64,000 bases of DNA from DAOSCP01 sp035379625 (lineage in GTDB: Bacteria > Bacteroidota > Ignavibacteria > Ignavibacteriales > DAOSCP01). Positions 55,851 through 64,000 of this stretch are shown piece after piece. The position numbers and the translations under genes were made by a program. The stretch is taken from assembly GCA_035379625.1 (NCBI GenBank), contig DAOSVM010000006.1:1-64000 (forward strand), read 5' to 3'. The number at the start of each line of letters is the position of its first letter. Position 1 is the stretch's first letter. Under the pieces are notes generated by a model that saw nothing but the letters and a program-made list of their open reading frames with translations, searched no databases and was not told the origin of the DNA.

Positions 55851-56870
55851 ATGCCAGAGAATAAATGCATAATAGCTGTTGATGCAATGGGGGGAGATCT
55901 TGCTCCCCGCAATGTTGTTTTAGGGGCGGTTGAAGCATGCAAAGAAAATTCTAATATAGAAGTACTATTAGTTGGTAAAAAAGAAGAAATACTGCAACAG
56001 TTAGGGAAAATAAAAAACCATAATTTCCCCTTAGAAAATATAGTTGATACTCGTGAAGTTATAGAAATGCATGATAAACCAGCTGATGCAGTAAAAAATA
56101 AAAAGGATTCATCTATTGTAGTAGGATTGAATTTAGTAAAAGAAAAAAAATCTAATGCATTTGTAAGTGCTGGCAATACTGGTGCTGTAATGGCAGCTTC
56201 TACTTTGATACTAGGTAGAGTGAAAGGATGTTCACGGCCTACAATTGGTACATATATGCCAAGTGAAAATGGTGTTACTACAGTTTTTGATGTGGGGGCA
56301 AATGTCGATTGTAAGCCTATAAATCTTTTAGAGTTTGCCATTATGGGTTCTATTTACGTGAAAGAAATATATAATATAGATAAACCAACTGTTGGGTTGC
56401 TAAGTGTAGGTGAAGAAGATACAAAAGGAAATGATGTTTCCAAAACAGCTTTTTCAATGTTAAAGGATGCAAATATCAATTTCTTTGGTAATGTTGAAGG
56501 AAGAGATATTACCAAAGGAACTGTAAATGTGGTTGTTTGTGATGGTTTTGTCGGGAATATAGTGTTGAAATTTGGTGAAGGTATATATGCTCTTCTTAAA
56601 TCAATGTTTAGTAAGGCTGCTAAATCAAATCCATTATTGATACCGGCTCTCTTGTTAGTCAAATTTTTTGTACGTAAAGAGTATAAGAAGTTTGATTATC
56701 AAACTTACGGTGGTGTTCCACTTTTGGGAGTCAATGGCGTGTCAATAATTGGGCATGGTTCTAGTAGTGCTAAAGCTATTAAAAACATGATTTTAAGAGC
56801 ATATGAAATGTATCAGAAAGATATAACTGGTAAAATTGAAAAAGGCTTAATGGAATATATTAACAAATAA
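55851..56870 (+). CDS. plsX: Phosphate acyltransferase PlsX
   Basis: PlsX makes acyl-phosphate from acyl-ACP for phospholipid synthesis. It shows IAVDAMGGDLAPRNVVLGAVEA at the N terminus, FVSAGNTGAVMAAS, GANVDCKP, LLSVGEEDTKGND and GNIVLKFGEG. Length (339) is normal. It lies in the order yceD-rpmF-plsX-fabH, coupling membrane lipid synthesis to ribosomal protein expression. Confidence 0.97.
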   Translation: MPENKCIIAVDAMGGDLAPRNVVLGAVEACKENSNIEVLLVGKKEEILQQLGKIKNHNFPLENIVDTREVIEMHDKPADAVKNKKDSSIVVGLNLVKEKKSNAFVSAGNTGAVMAASTLILGRVKGCSRPTIGTYMPSENGVTTVFDVGANVDCKPINLLEFAIMGSIYVKEIYNIDKPTVGLLSVGEEDTKGNDVSKTAFSMLKDANINFFGNVEGRDITKGTVNVVVCDGFVGNIVLKFGEGIYALLKSMFSKAAKSNPLLIPALLLVKFFVRKEYKKFDYQTYGGVPLLGVNGVSIIGHGSSSAKAIKNMILRAYEMYQKDITGKIEKGLMEYINK

Positions 56871-56881
56871 GGAGTTTTCCT

Positions 56882-57895
56882 TTGACTTCACCTAATACTA
56901 TTAAAGCAGCCATTACTGGGTTAGGGTTTTATGTCCCTGATAAAGTATTGGATAACAAATATTTTGAAAGTATCGTTGATACATCTGATGATTGGATAGT
57001 TACTAGAACAGGAATTAAAGAAAGACGAATATTAGAAAATGGTGCAGCAAGTGATTTGGGGGCTAAAGCTGCATTAGATCTTTTTAACAAACATAATGTT
57101 TCACCAGAAGATATACAGGCTATTATTTGCACTACAGTTACACCTGATATGTTTTTCCCTAACACAGCATGTCTTATAGCTGACAAAAGTGGGGCAAAAA
57201 ACGCTTTTGCCTTTGATTTAAATGCAGCTTGTTCAGGATTTCTGTATGGACTTCAAGTAGCTTCATCATTTATTGAAAGTGGTAAATTTACTAAAGTTTT
57301 ACTCGTTAATGCTGAAAAAATGTCAGCAATTACCAATTATGAAGATAGAAATACCTGTATCTTATTTGGTGATGCTGGAACTGCAGTATTATTAGAGCCA
57401 TCTAATGATCCAGAAATTGGAGTAATTGATATAATTTTAAAAGCTGATGGCTCAGGAAAAGATTTTCTTTATATGCCAGGAGGTGGAAGTTTAAATCCCG
57501 CTTCTCATGAAACAGTTGATAAAAAAATGCATTATGTCCATCAAGATGGGCAAAATGTGTTTAAAATTGCAGTAACTGCTATGGCTGATATTTCTGTAGA
57601 AATATTAGAAAAAAATAATCTTAAATCCGAAGATATAGCTTATCTTGTCCCACATCAAGCAAATAAAAGAATTATAGATGCTACCGCAAATAGAATGAAA
57701 TTATCTCATGATAAGGTTATGCTCAATATACATAAATACGGTAATACTATATCTGCTACTATTCCTTCGTGCTTATACGAATATTATCATGATGGTAAGC
57801 TTAAGAAAGGAGATAAATTGATTTTAGCTGCTTTCGGAGCCGGCTATACATGGGGTTCAGCATATATAGTATGGGGGCTAGAGAAAAATGGGTAA
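56882..57895 (+). CDS. fabH: 3-oxoacyl-ACP synthase III
   Basis: FabH starts fatty-acid synthesis by condensing acyl-CoA with malonyl-ACP. Catalytic residues are visible: Cys near 116 (NAACSGFLYG), His (VPHQANKRI) and Asn (HKYGNTISAT). DDWIVTRTGIKERRI is the typical N-terminal stretch. The start is TTG at 56882 after AAGGAG; no ATG fits. The end overlaps fabD by 8 bp. Confidence 0.97.
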   Translation: MTSPNTIKAAITGLGFYVPDKVLDNKYFESIVDTSDDWIVTRTGIKERRILENGAASDLGAKAALDLFNKHNVSPEDIQAIICTTVTPDMFFPNTACLIADKSGAKNAFAFDLNAACSGFLYGLQVASSFIESGKFTKVLLVNAEKMSAITNYEDRNTCILFGDAGTAVLLEPSNDPEIGVIDIILKADGSGKDFLYMPGGGSLNPASHETVDKKMHYVHQDGQNVFKIAVTAMADISVEILEKNNLKSEDIAYLVPHQANKRIIDATANRMKLSHDKVMLNIHKYGNTISATIPSCLYEYYHDGKLKKGDKLILAAFGAGYTWGSAYIVWGLEKNG

Positions 57896-58802
57896 AATAG
57901 CATTTGTTTTTCCGGGCCAAGGTTCACAATATGTTGGTATGGCCAAAGACCTATACGAAAATTCAGATATAGCTCGAAATCTGATTGACCGAGCTAATGA
58001 AGTTTTAGGTATTGACTTAAAAAAAATTATGTTTGAAGGTCCTGAAGAAACATTAAAGCAAACTGAATATACTCAACCTGCTATTTTTTTACATTCAGTA
58101 GTTCTGAACAGACTTATTTCTAAAGTTAAACCAGAAGCTACAGCTGGGCATTCGTTAGGTGAATATTCTGCATTGGTAGCAGCTGAAGCTATAGATTTTG
58201 ATGATGCTATTAAATTGGTAAGATATCGTGGCCAAGCGATGCAAAAGGCTGGTGTTGAAAATCCTGGTACTATGGCAGCGGTTGTTGGACTTACTGTTGA
58301 ACAATGTGAAAAAGTTGTAGAAGAAGCAAAAAGTGCTGGAATTGTACAATGTGCTAATTTTAATTCACAAATTCAAACAGTTGTTTCTGGTTCTGTTGAT
58401 GGTGTAAGAAAAGCGATGGAAATTGCTAAAGCTAATGGTGCTAAAATTGTAAAAGAATTACCAGTTAGTGGTGCTTTCCATTCTCCATTGATGCAAAGTG
58501 CAAAGGACACGTTATTAGAAAAATTATCTTTAGCCACTTTTAATGATGCAAAAATACCTGTTTATGCTAACGTAACTGCTAAACCTGTAACAAAAAATAA
58601 CGAAATAAAAGATTTACTTTATCAACAAGTTACAGCCCCAGTGTTGTGGGTCGATACTATTTTAAATTTATATAAAGATGGGTTTACAGAATTTTATGAA
58701 ATTGGGCCTGGTAAGGTATTAACAGGTTTAATTAAAAAAATTGTTCCTGATGCAAATTGTTATAATATTGATAAATATGAAGAATTAAAAAAATATATTT
58801 AA
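57888..58802 (+). CDS. fabD: Malonyl-CoA:ACP transacylase
   Basis: FabD transfers malonyl to ACP. FPGQGSQYVGM opens the protein, the nucleophile Ser89 sits in GHSLGEYSAL, Arg (RYRGQAMQ) and His (SGAFHSPLM) are present, and EIGPGKVLTGL is near the C terminus. Length is 304. It overlaps fabH by 8 bp and shares TAATG with the next gene. Confidence 0.97.
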   Translation: MGKIAFVFPGQGSQYVGMAKDLYENSDIARNLIDRANEVLGIDLKKIMFEGPEETLKQTEYTQPAIFLHSVVLNRLISKVKPEATAGHSLGEYSALVAAEAIDFDDAIKLVRYRGQAMQKAGVENPGTMAAVVGLTVEQCEKVVEEAKSAGIVQCANFNSQIQTVVSGSVDGVRKAMEIAKANGAKIVKELPVSGAFHSPLMQSAKDTLLEKLSLATFNDAKIPVYANVTAKPVTKNNEIKDLLYQQVTAPVLWVDTILNLYKDGFTEFYEIGPGKVLTGLIKKIVPDANCYNIDKYEELKKYI

Positions 58803-59344
58803 TGTACAAAGAAATATACAGCAACCACTTTAAAGAATTAAAGGTTGAACAGGGTATAAGTAAAATTGACTTTCCTATTAGGTGCGATTTGTTAATTTGT
58901 GGTGGTAAATGTTGTTATTATGGTGTGATGCTTGATAAAAAAGAAATGCAAAATATTATATCTTATTCTGAGCAAATTCTTGATGTAATGGACGAAACGC
59001 AATGCAAAGATGTTGATAAATGGTTTGATGAATTAGAAAAAGATGCGTCTTTCCCTTCTGGAGAGGCAACAGGTACACAAGTATATCAAAAAAAGTGTGT
59101 TTTCCTAAATAAGGCGTCAATATGTTCATTGCAAATTGTAAGTGAAAAAGTTGGAAAAGATATAAAACCTTTTTATTGTAAAATTTTTCCTTTTACAATA
59201 GAAGAGAATACAATAACTATTGATACATTCCACATCCAAAGGATAGGTGGTTGTGTCAATTCTAAAATTAAATCTGATAAAGTAACAAATAGTTGCCAAT
59301 TAGAAAAGCAAATAATTGAGCAAATAACTAATATAAAAATCTAA
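58802..59344 (+). CDS. Cysteine-cluster protein (YkgJ/DUF3109-like) inside the fab operon
   Basis: A 180-residue soluble protein with cysteines arranged as RCDLLICGGKCCYYG near 27-41, then KCVFLNKASICSLQ near 97-110, FYCKIFPF near 121 and GGCVNS near 143. This C..CC..C..C..C layout is that of the YkgJ/DUF3109 putative zinc- or iron-chelating families. It is coupled to fabD by TAATG overlap and is 10 bp before fabG. A redox or metal-dependent role alongside fatty-acid synthesis is possible but unsupported. Confidence 0.7.
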   Translation: MYKEIYSNHFKELKVEQGISKIDFPIRCDLLICGGKCCYYGVMLDKKEMQNIISYSEQILDVMDETQCKDVDKWFDELEKDASFPSGEATGTQVYQKKCVFLNKASICSLQIVSEKVGKDIKPFYCKIFPFTIEENTITIDTFHIQRIGGCVNSKIKSDKVTNSCQLEKQIIEQITNIKI

Positions 59345-59354
59345 GAGTAGAAAT

Positions 59355-60098
59355 ATGGACTTAAAAGGTAAAAGAGCAATAGTAACTGGTGGAACAAGAG
59401 GAATTGGAAGGGCTATTGTTTTAGAGCTTGCAAAACATGGTTGTAATGTATTGTTTACATATAGAAAATCAAGTAATGAATCCAAAGATTTAGAAAGAGA
59501 AGTTAAAAATTACGGTGTAAATGTTTTCTCAATGCAAGCTGATGCAGCTTCATATAAAGATGCTGAAAAAGTTGCTAAAGCAGCTATTGAAAAACTTGGC
59601 GGAATTGATATTTTAGTTAACAATGCTGGAATGACAAAAGATAACTTGTTATTAAGAATGAGTGAAAGTGATTTTGATGATGTTATTGATACAAACTTAA
59701 AAAGCGTTTATAACTATACAAAGGTTTGTATTCAACCAATGATGAGACAAAGTTTTGGTAGAATTATCAATATTACCTCTGTAGTAGGATTGTTTGGTAA
59801 TCCTGGGCAAGCTAATTATTGTGCATCAAAAGCTGGAGTGATTGGGTTTACAAAATCAGTTGCTAAAGAACTTGCCTCAAGAAATATAACAGCAAATTGT
59901 ATTGCACCAGGTTACATTGTAACAGATATGACGGAAGCATTGCCTGATAAAGTAAAAGAAGATATATTAAATAAAGTCCCATTAAAAAGACCTGGCAAAC
60001 CATCAGATGTTGCAAAGGCTGTAGTATTCTTGTGCTCTGAATATGCAGATTATATTACAGGCCAAACTATAGCTGTGGATGGTGGTATGTCAATGTAA
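59355..60098 (+). CDS. fabG: 3-oxoacyl-ACP reductase
   Basis: An SDR with the complete active site: cofactor motif TGGTRGIGRA (11-20), NNAG (89-92), Ser142, Tyr155 and Lys159 (YCASK). It reduces 3-oxoacyl-ACP with NADPH. The C-terminal ITGQTIAVDGGMSM is typical. At 247 residues between fabD and acpP, it is the housekeeping FabG. Confidence 0.97.
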   Translation: MDLKGKRAIVTGGTRGIGRAIVLELAKHGCNVLFTYRKSSNESKDLEREVKNYGVNVFSMQADAASYKDAEKVAKAAIEKLGGIDILVNNAGMTKDNLLLRMSESDFDDVIDTNLKSVYNYTKVCIQPMMRQSFGRIINITSVVGLFGNPGQANYCASKAGVIGFTKSVAKELASRNITANCIAPGYIVTDMTEALPDKVKEDILNKVPLKRPGKPSDVAKAVVFLCSEYADYITGQTIAVDGGMSM

Positions 60099-60137
60099 AA
60101 AAAAGAATTTTCAAAAACAAATTATAGGAGTGCTACA

Positions 60138-60371
60138 ATGGACGTAGAAGCAAAAGTAAAAGAAATTATCATGGACAAATTAGGAGTTGAAGAATCACAA
60201 ATTACTCCTGAAGCTTCTTTTACAAATGATTTAGGTGCTGATTCTTTAGATGTTGTTGAATTAGTAATGGCTTTTGAAAACGAATTCAACATCAAAATAG
60301 ATGAAGCAGATCAAGAAAAAGTCCTAACAGTAGGTTCAGCAGTTGAATATATTAAAAGCAAGTTAGGATAA
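60138..60371 (+). CDS. acpP: Acyl carrier protein
   Basis: A 77-residue acidic four-helix protein. The phosphopantetheine attachment site is Ser36 in LGADSLDVVELVMAFE. GGAG precedes the ATG at 60138. It lies between fabG and fabF as usual. Confidence 0.98.
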   Translation: MDVEAKVKEIIMDKLGVEESQITPEASFTNDLGADSLDVVELVMAFENEFNIKIDEADQEKVLTVGSAVEYIKSKLG

Positions 60372-60379
60372 TTTTATTA

Positions 60380-60402
60380 AACTGCAGGGTTAACCTGCAG
60401 TT
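60380..60402 (+). other. Hairpin between acpP and fabF, possible partial terminator or processing site
   Basis: aactgcagg (60380-60388), loop gttaa, cctgcagtt (60394-60402) is a perfect 9-bp stem, followed only by attttaaa. The weak T-tract suggests attenuation or mRNA processing that lets acpP be made in excess over fabF, rather than full termination. Confidence 0.5.
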
Positions 60403-60429
60403 ATTTTAAACAACAATAAGGTTATTTAC

Positions 60430-61671
60430 ATGAAAAGAAGAGTAGTCGTAACTGGTTTAGGTGCTATAACACCAATAGGGAATAACGTTAATGAATATTG
60501 GGAAAATTTATGTAAAGGAATTAGCGGGGTAGATACAATAACCAGATTCGATCCTAAAGATGTGAAAACAAAATTTGCAGCTGAAGTAAAAAATTATAAA
60601 CCAGAAGACCATTTTGATAGAAAAGAAGTTAGAACGCTCGATTTATTTTCTCAATTTGCGCTTATTGCAGCTGATGAAGCTGTAAAAGATAGTCAATTAG
60701 ATTTGAATAATATTGATAAAGATAGAGTTGGGGTTGTATTTGGTAGTGGTATCGGTGGATTGAAAACAAGTGAAGAACAACATGAAGTTTTCTTTAAACA
60801 AGGTCCACAAAGAATTAGCCCTTTTTATATTCCGATGTTAATTTCTGATATAGCTGCGGGTCACATTTCAATAAAATATGGTTTTACTGGACCAAATTTT
60901 GCAACAACTTCTGCTTGTGCAACTTCAGCCCACGCTTTGGCTAATGCATTGTACCTCATACAAAGAGGAAATGCTGATGTTATAGTTGCAGGCGGTTCAG
61001 AAGCTGTTATTACTCCTATGGCTGTTGGTGGATTTAATTCATTAAGAGCTATATCTACATGGAATGATAGGCCTAAAGAAGCTTCAAGGCCTTTTGATAA
61101 GGAAAGAAATGGTTTTGTTATGGGTGAAGGTGGAGCAATCCTTATATTGGAAGAGTATGAACACGCAAAGAAACGTGGTGCTAAAATATATGCTGAAATT
61201 GTTGGTGCTGGTTTAAGTGCTGATGCCTATCACATAACTGCGCCTGCTCCTGGTGGAGTTGGACAAGCTAAATCTATGAAATGGGCTCTTGAAGATGGTA
61301 ATGTTAAACCTGAAGAAGTTGAATATATTAATGCGCATGGTACATCAACACCATTGAATGATGCTTCAGAAACCGCTGCTATTAAATCAGTATTCGGTGA
61401 GCATGCTTATAAATTACTTATTTCATCTAATAAGTCTATGATTGGGCATTTACTTGGTGCTGCAGCTGCAGTTGAAGCAATAGCTACTGTACTAACCTTG
61501 AAAAATGGTTTAATTCCTCCAACAATTAATCTTACTGTACCTGATCCTGAATGTGATTTAAATTATTGTCCTAATACAGCTGTCAAAGCTGATGTAAATT
61601 ATGCATTAAGTAATAGTTTTGGTTTTGGTGGTCATAATGTCTCTCTTCTCTTTAAAAAATATTCTGAATAA
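60430..61671 (+). CDS. fabF: 3-oxoacyl-ACP synthase II
   Basis: The elongating condensing enzyme. The Cys-His-His triad is present: C163 (TSACATSAHAL), His near 303 (NAHGTSTPLND) and His near 339 (SMIGHLLGAAAAVEA). MKRRVVVTGLGAITPIG is the standard N terminus, and NSFGFGGHNVSLLF is near the end. Length is 413. Its 3' end overlaps rnc by 35 bp. Confidence 0.98.
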   Translation: MKRRVVVTGLGAITPIGNNVNEYWENLCKGISGVDTITRFDPKDVKTKFAAEVKNYKPEDHFDRKEVRTLDLFSQFALIAADEAVKDSQLDLNNIDKDRVGVVFGSGIGGLKTSEEQHEVFFKQGPQRISPFYIPMLISDIAAGHISIKYGFTGPNFATTSACATSAHALANALYLIQRGNADVIVAGGSEAVITPMAVGGFNSLRAISTWNDRPKEASRPFDKERNGFVMGEGGAILILEEYEHAKKRGAKIYAEIVGAGLSADAYHITAPAPGGVGQAKSMKWALEDGNVKPEEVEYINAHGTSTPLNDASETAAIKSVFGEHAYKLLISSNKSMIGHLLGAAAAVEAIATVLTLKNGLIPPTINLTVPDPECDLNYCPNTAVKADVNYALSNSFGFGGHNVSLLFKKYSE

Positions 61672-62416
61672 TTTTTTTAATCTTTTCCGGGGAAGCTCTC
61701 ACATATCCACAAAAACCCGGAAAAGAATTATTGTTTTTATTGAACAATTATTAAATCATAAAATACGCAATGAAAATATTTACATCGAGGCATTTACTCA
61801 TAAATCATATGCTGACTTGAGAAAAAATGTCAATTCAAATCAAAGACTTGAATTTTTAGGAGATGCTGTTTTAGATTTGGTGATTGCTGATGCCCTTTTT
61901 AAAAAGTACCCTGATATTCACGAAGGCTTACTTACTAAATATAGAGCCAGAATTGTAAACAAATATTTCCTCTATGAAATTGCCAATTCGCTAAATTTTG
62001 TTGATTATATAATTATAAACAAAAATGCGTTTTCCTCCTCTAATTTTTCATTAGAAAATATCCTACCAGATACATTGGAAGCAGTTATTGGAGCTATTTA
62101 TCTAGATTTAGGATATGATCAAGCCTATCAATTTGTATTGCATAAAATTATGTTTAAAGCGCTTGAAAGCAATATTCATCTACAAGATAACGATTATAAA
62201 AGTAAATTACTTGAAATTGTAAACGCTCGAAAATTACCAGCTCCTCAATATGATACATTCGAAAATACCGATGTTAATAACAACAAATCTTTTGAAGTAC
62301 ATCTTTATATTGGTGATAAAAAATATGGTACTGGTATAGGGAAATCTAAAAAAATTGCTCAGCAAAATGCAGCTCAACAAGCTATTGAAAACCTAAAAAG
62401 AGAAAATTTAATTTAA
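61637..62416 (+). CDS. rnc: Ribonuclease III
   Basis: An RNase III cleaving double-stranded RNA in rRNA processing. The catalytic signature QRLEFLGDAVLDLVIADALF carries E72 and D76, and the second acidic site is PDTLEAVIGAIYLDLG. A C-terminal double-stranded RNA-binding domain (~190-257) ends GIGKSKKIAQQNAAQQAIENL. I chose the ATG at 61637; an upstream in-frame ATG at 61619 lies deeper in fabF. The fabF-rnc overlap fits the common acpP-fabF-rnc order. Confidence 0.95.
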   Translation: MSLFSLKNILNNFFNLFRGSSHISTKTRKRIIVFIEQLLNHKIRNENIYIEAFTHKSYADLRKNVNSNQRLEFLGDAVLDLVIADALFKKYPDIHEGLLTKYRARIVNKYFLYEIANSLNFVDYIIINKNAFSSSNFSLENILPDTLEAVIGAIYLDLGYDQAYQFVLHKIMFKALESNIHLQDNDYKSKLLEIVNARKLPAPQYDTFENTDVNNNKSFEVHLYIGDKKYGTGIGKSKKIAQQNAAQQAIENLKRENLI

Positions 62417-62461
62417 CTTTTTTTATTTATTTTTTTTCCATATATTATTAATAAAAAAACT

Positions 62462-63127
62462 ATGAATATCGTTTTTGATATCGAAACACTAGCTTTGCCT
62501 TTCGAAAGCCTTAGCCCTTCGCAGCAAGAGTACATACAAAGATATGCTAATAAGATTGAAGATGAAAATGAAAGGTTGAAAAAAATGGAAGAGAATATAA
62601 AATATCTTCCATTGTATCCTTTTACAGCAAAAATTATTGCTGTTGGGATGTATGAGATTAAATCTAAAAAGGGAATTGTTTTATATGAATCTTCATTAGA
62701 AAATGAGTTATGGAAAAGTGTAGATGAAACTTTTAAATTCCAGCCTGCTGATGAAAAATATATGATTGATTATTTTTGGTCTAAAATTGTTAAAGCTAAA
62801 CAAATAATAAGTTTTAATGGTAAAAATTTTGATATCCCTTTCTTAAAGATTAGATCTGCAATAAATCAAATTAAAGTCCCTAAAATGAATAACATTTTGC
62901 ATACTGATCTCTTAGATGAGTTAACATTTTATGGTAAAATTAGAAAATTTAATTTGGATTTTTATTGTCATGCTTTTGGTATAGAAACTCCCAAAACTGA
63001 TTTTGCTAATGGTTTAGAAGTTAGCAATTTATATCAAGCACAAAGATATAAAGAAATTGCTGAATATTGTTCACGTGATTTAATTGCTACTGCAAAACTT
63101 TTCGAAATATTTCAGAATTATTTATGA
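62462..63127 (+). CDS. Predicted 3'-5' exonuclease (PolB-like RNase H fold)
   Basis: A 221-residue DEDD-type exonuclease domain standing alone. Exo motifs are visible: I FDIETLA (D6, E8), II SFNGKNFDIPFL, and III YCSRDLIAT with Tyr four residues before the Asp. The middle HTDLLDELTFYG fits the same fold. It matches the 'predicted 3'-5' exonuclease related to PolB' family. It overlaps the next gene by ATGA. Its DNA or RNA substrate is unknown. Confidence 0.85.
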   Translation: MNIVFDIETLALPFESLSPSQQEYIQRYANKIEDENERLKKMEENIKYLPLYPFTAKIIAVGMYEIKSKKGIVLYESSLENELWKSVDETFKFQPADEKYMIDYFWSKIVKAKQIISFNGKNFDIPFLKIRSAINQIKVPKMNNILHTDLLDELTFYGKIRKFNLDFYCHAFGIETPKTDFANGLEVSNLYQAQRYKEIAEYCSRDLIATAKLFEIFQNYL

Positions 63128-63996
63128 TTGATAAATTAAAAATATTATTTAAGTCTTTGAATTATTATTTTAATGGAATTTATCAATTAATTGACGATGA
63201 GAATTTATTCCTTATGTCCAGTGCTATTACTTTTAACCTTATTACGTGCATAATTCCATTAATACTGATTATATTTTCCGTTATTGGAAATATTTTGACA
63301 TATGATGCAATACAAAATAAAATTTATAATTTTATTGAAAATACTATTCCTTATCCTTCAACTGCAAGATATATTGAAATTATTATTGAAGATAGAGTAA
63401 ACGAATTTATTGCATTTAAAAATTCTGCAGGGTTTTTAGGAGCAATTGGTTTGTTTATTACTGCAAGTAGTCTTTTCAATTCTCTAAGTGTAATCCTAAA
63501 TAAAATTTATGAAATTAATAAGAGAACAAATTTTATTTTAGCAAAATTACGAGATATTGGGCTAATCATAATAACTATTCTTTTACTTTCTTTATACATT
63601 TTAATTGTTCCTTTATTAGAACTATTTATAAAACTGATTAAATACCTCCCATTTTTAAATATAGTTATTTTCCCAACTGTCAATTACCTATTTGTGAATA
63701 TAATTTCATTTGTAATTGTATTTTTGATTTTCTATTTAATTTATACCATATTGCCATATAAATTACTAAAAAATGAAATTCGTATTGTAAGTGCTTTTAC
63801 ATCATCAATATTGTGGACAATAGCTAAATTAGTTTTTGGATACTATTTAATAAAATTTGCATCTTTTAATAAAATTTATGGAACTTATGCAGTATTTGTT
63901 ATTGTTGTATTTTGGGTTTATTATACTTCCATGATTTTAGTAATTGGTGCCTCAATAGGGCATCTTTATGATAAAAAACATAACAATAATTTATAG
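63124..63996 (+). CDS. YihY/BrkB family inner-membrane protein
   Basis: A 290-residue polytopic protein with about six membrane helices. Family features are AITFNLITCIIPLILIIFSVIG near the N terminus, GFLGAIGLFITASSLFNSLSVILNKIYE, and FNKIYGTYAVFVIVVFWVYYTSMILVIGA near the end. The family was once mislabelled RNase BN. Its function is unknown. Translation is coupled to the exonuclease gene (ATGA). The gene ends at 63996, complete within the window. Confidence 0.9.
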   Translation: MIDKLKILFKSLNYYFNGIYQLIDDENLFLMSSAITFNLITCIIPLILIIFSVIGNILTYDAIQNKIYNFIENTIPYPSTARYIEIIIEDRVNEFIAFKNSAGFLGAIGLFITASSLFNSLSVILNKIYEINKRTNFILAKLRDIGLIIITILLLSLYILIVPLLELFIKLIKYLPFLNIVIFPTVNYLFVNIISFVIVFLIFYLIYTILPYKLLKNEIRIVSAFTSSILWTIAKLVFGYYLIKFASFNKIYGTYAVFVIVVFWVYYTSMILVIGASIGHLYDKKHNNNL

Positions 63997-64000
63997 GAGA

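Overview
The window is a stretch of a low-GC, gene-dense chromosome from the Bacteroidota/Chlorobiota branch, most like Ignavibacteria or Kapabacteria. The evidence is a type IX secretion (T9SS) sorting tail with a PNPFNP motif, PorV/PorQ-family and carboxypeptidase-regulatory TonB receptors, HYC_CC_PP/HMA metal genes, and promoters of the Bacteroidota form TTG-N19/20-TAnATTTG. The lineage is inferred from motifs, not from a marker-gene tree.

Layout. 1-7.3 kb: end of a GlmU-like gene, a TPR glycosyltransferase, and a 1577-residue protein with three TPR + GT9-like units. 7.3-9.2 kb: dprA, an orphan EutN/CcmL shell-vertex protein and a small membrane protein, divergent from tRNA-Lys. 10.2-13.2 kb: a TonB receptor/HMA/HYC_CC_PP metal operon. 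13.5-16.9 kb: thrA-thrB. 17.5-21 kb: U32 protein, MFS carrier, aldo/keto reductase, SRP RNA. 21.3-27 kb: LPP20-type lipoproteins, then glycosyltransferases. 27.2-36.5 kb: a T9SS/TonB surface operon with two genes broken by in-frame TAA codons. 36.8-48.9 kb: proline dehydrogenase, tsaD, PHP/PolX, polyprenyl synthase, nadB, a second large TonB receptor, an outer-membrane protein. 49.5-55 kb: hutI, HIT, YitT, SDR, Nfu and a flavoprotein. 55.1-62.4 kb: a fatty-acid operon yceD-rpmF-plsX-fabH-fabD-x-fabG-acpP-fabF-rnc. The end holds an exonuclease and a YihY-family membrane protein.

The most unusual content is a dispersed family of short GC-rich elements standing out from the AT-rich background. 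Nine copies share a box GCTCRGACRGTRTAAGC followed by one or two hairpins and an A-tract. Hairpin sequences differ between copies but pairing is kept. Three pairs in inverted orientation fill the three real gaps between convergent genes. Two copies lie inside protein genes and are translated in frame. Two of the composite loci, and the thrA upstream region, also carry arrays of an AT-rich palindrome. This resembles REP/BIME or Rickettsia palindromic elements in behaviour but not in sequence.
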